Positions 4,466-5,101 of a DNA stretch of 5,101 nucleotides are shown piece after piece. Each line of letters begins with the position of its first letter. The first letter of the stretch is position 1. The DNA comes from Nitrososphaerales archaeon (lineage in GTDB: Archaea; Thermoproteota; Nitrososphaeria; Nitrososphaerales; Nitrososphaeraceae): the NCBI GenBank assembly GCA_029237515.1, contig JARBAV010000466.1, positions 1 to 5,101 on the forward strand. The letters are read 5' to 3'. The translations under genes were made by a program, and so were the position numbers. The notes below the pieces were generated by a model that saw nothing but the letters and a program-made list of their open reading frames with translations, was not told the DNA's origin and searched no databases.

Positions 4466-5101
4466 ATGAGTACTACTGTAAGTATGCCGAGTAAGATTTT
4501 TGGTACGGTTTTATCGCACGGATTGAGAGGACGCATGTTATCAAAGAATGAGCTTCATACACTTGCCGAATCAAGGGATATAGATGAACTCGTTACAAGA
4601 ATGAAGAACACGGTATATCTTGACGCACTAGCAAAACTCCCTAAACCCTATACCGCTGAGAAGGCCGAGAGCGCGCTTCGAGAGTACCTTGTCAATGTCC
4701 ACGCTAAATTGGTAAATATCTCGGGAGGTTCAGGGATTCTGTATGCTTACTTTACAAAGTATATTACTTGGGATCTTAAACTAATCTTGAAAGGAAAGGC
4801 TTTGGGTAAGTCTTACGAGGAGCTTTTACCAAAAATTAACCTCCGAGCGGAAGAGTTGGTAGGCAGGAGAGATTTAGTAGTAAAAGCACTAGTTGCTCAA
4901 GACCTTGACGAAGCAGTATCAGCCCTGTCAGGGAGCGAATTCTTTGAACAGGCTTCCAAAGCAGCTGCAGCTTATAAGGAGAAAAGGGACTTGAGACTAT
5001 TTGATATATTCCTAGATAATGTCTTTTTCAAGACGCTTGATAAAGCCATGAAATCTGAGTCACAGGATCCAGACATAAAAAGAGTAGTCTCAGTGGATAT
5101 A
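4466..5101 (+). CDS. atpC: A/V-type ATP synthase subunit C, 3' partial
   Basis: The frame from ATG 4466 stays open to the window edge for 212 codons; archaeal subunit C is usually about 340-360 residues, so the last third or more is missing. The sequence fits the AC39/subunit C family: a helical, charged protein with GRMLSKNELHTLAESRDIDELVTRMKNT-type segments near the start, a KPYTAEKAESALREYL stretch, and YFTKYITWDLKLILKGKALG, the recurrent pattern that precedes the next helical repeat. Known role: it caps the membrane rotor ring and joins it to the central DF stalk of the proton- or sodium-driven ATP synthase. A GGAGA at 4448-4452 is a possible ribosome site although 13 bases from the ATG. 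A TATA-like TTAAAA at 4417-4422 would suit a start near 4445. The rest of the ATPase operon, if present, lies to the right. Confidence 0.88.
   Translation, partial: MSTTVSMPSKIFGTVLSHGLRGRMLSKNELHTLAESRDIDELVTRMKNTVYLDALAKLPKPYTAEKAESALREYLVNVHAKLVNISGGSGILYAYFTKYITWDLKLILKGKALGKSYEELLPKINLRAEELVGRRDLVVKALVAQDLDEAVSALSGSEFFEQASKAAAAYKEKRDLRLFDIFLDNVFFKTLDKAMKSESQDPDIKRVVSVDI

Overview
This AT-rich window looks like chromosomal DNA of an archaeon, most likely an ammonia-oxidising thaumarchaeon (Nitrososphaerota) close to Nitrososphaera or Ca. Nitrosocosmicus. Pelota (pelA), the aspartate carbamoyltransferase regulatory chain (pyrI) and A/V-type ATP synthase subunit C (atpC) together are archaeal. 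Archaeal TATA-like boxes lie about 30-40 bases before several starts, several leaders look very short, and Shine-Dalgarno sites are mostly absent or poorly placed. The genus is a guess from the feel of the protein sequences; no 16S or amo gene is present.

Layout: (1) 1-782, the C-terminal part of pelota (+ strand), cut by the window edge. (2) 885-1259, cutA (- strand), converging on pelota across a 102-base gap with a perfect 6-bp hairpin; its promoter carries a strong TATA box abutted by an inverted repeat. (3) 1462-1983, a 173-residue protein of unknown function with a winged-helix-like C-terminus, probably starting at TTG, divergent from cutA. (4) 1984-2230, a non-coding-looking gap with a T8 run and a strong GC-rich hairpin. 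(5) 2231-2692, pyrI, complete and apparently alone, with no pyrB beside it. (6) 2936-3196 (- strand), an uncharacterised charged 86-residue protein. (7) 3197-3397, a gap with a + strand TATA box, paired segments and a hairpin followed by T6, which together could be a small RNA of about 90 nt. (8) 3398-3625 (- strand) and 4060-4320 (+ strand), two small proteins with two predicted membrane segments each and similar layout, transcribed divergently from a 434-base gap rich in repeats and inverted repeats. (9) 4466-5101, the N-terminal part of atpC, cut by the window edge.

The known genes (ribosome rescue, metal tolerance, pyrimidine control, ATP synthesis) share no pathway and appear to be single transcription units, so the window reads as ordinary core chromosome with small lineage-specific genes between. 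I see no mobile element, CRISPR array, tRNA or rRNA. The parts most worth a second look are the divergent membrane-protein pair with its repeat-rich control region, the possible small RNA at about 3298-3390, and the inverted repeat beside the cutA TATA box. None of these is proven to be a new system.
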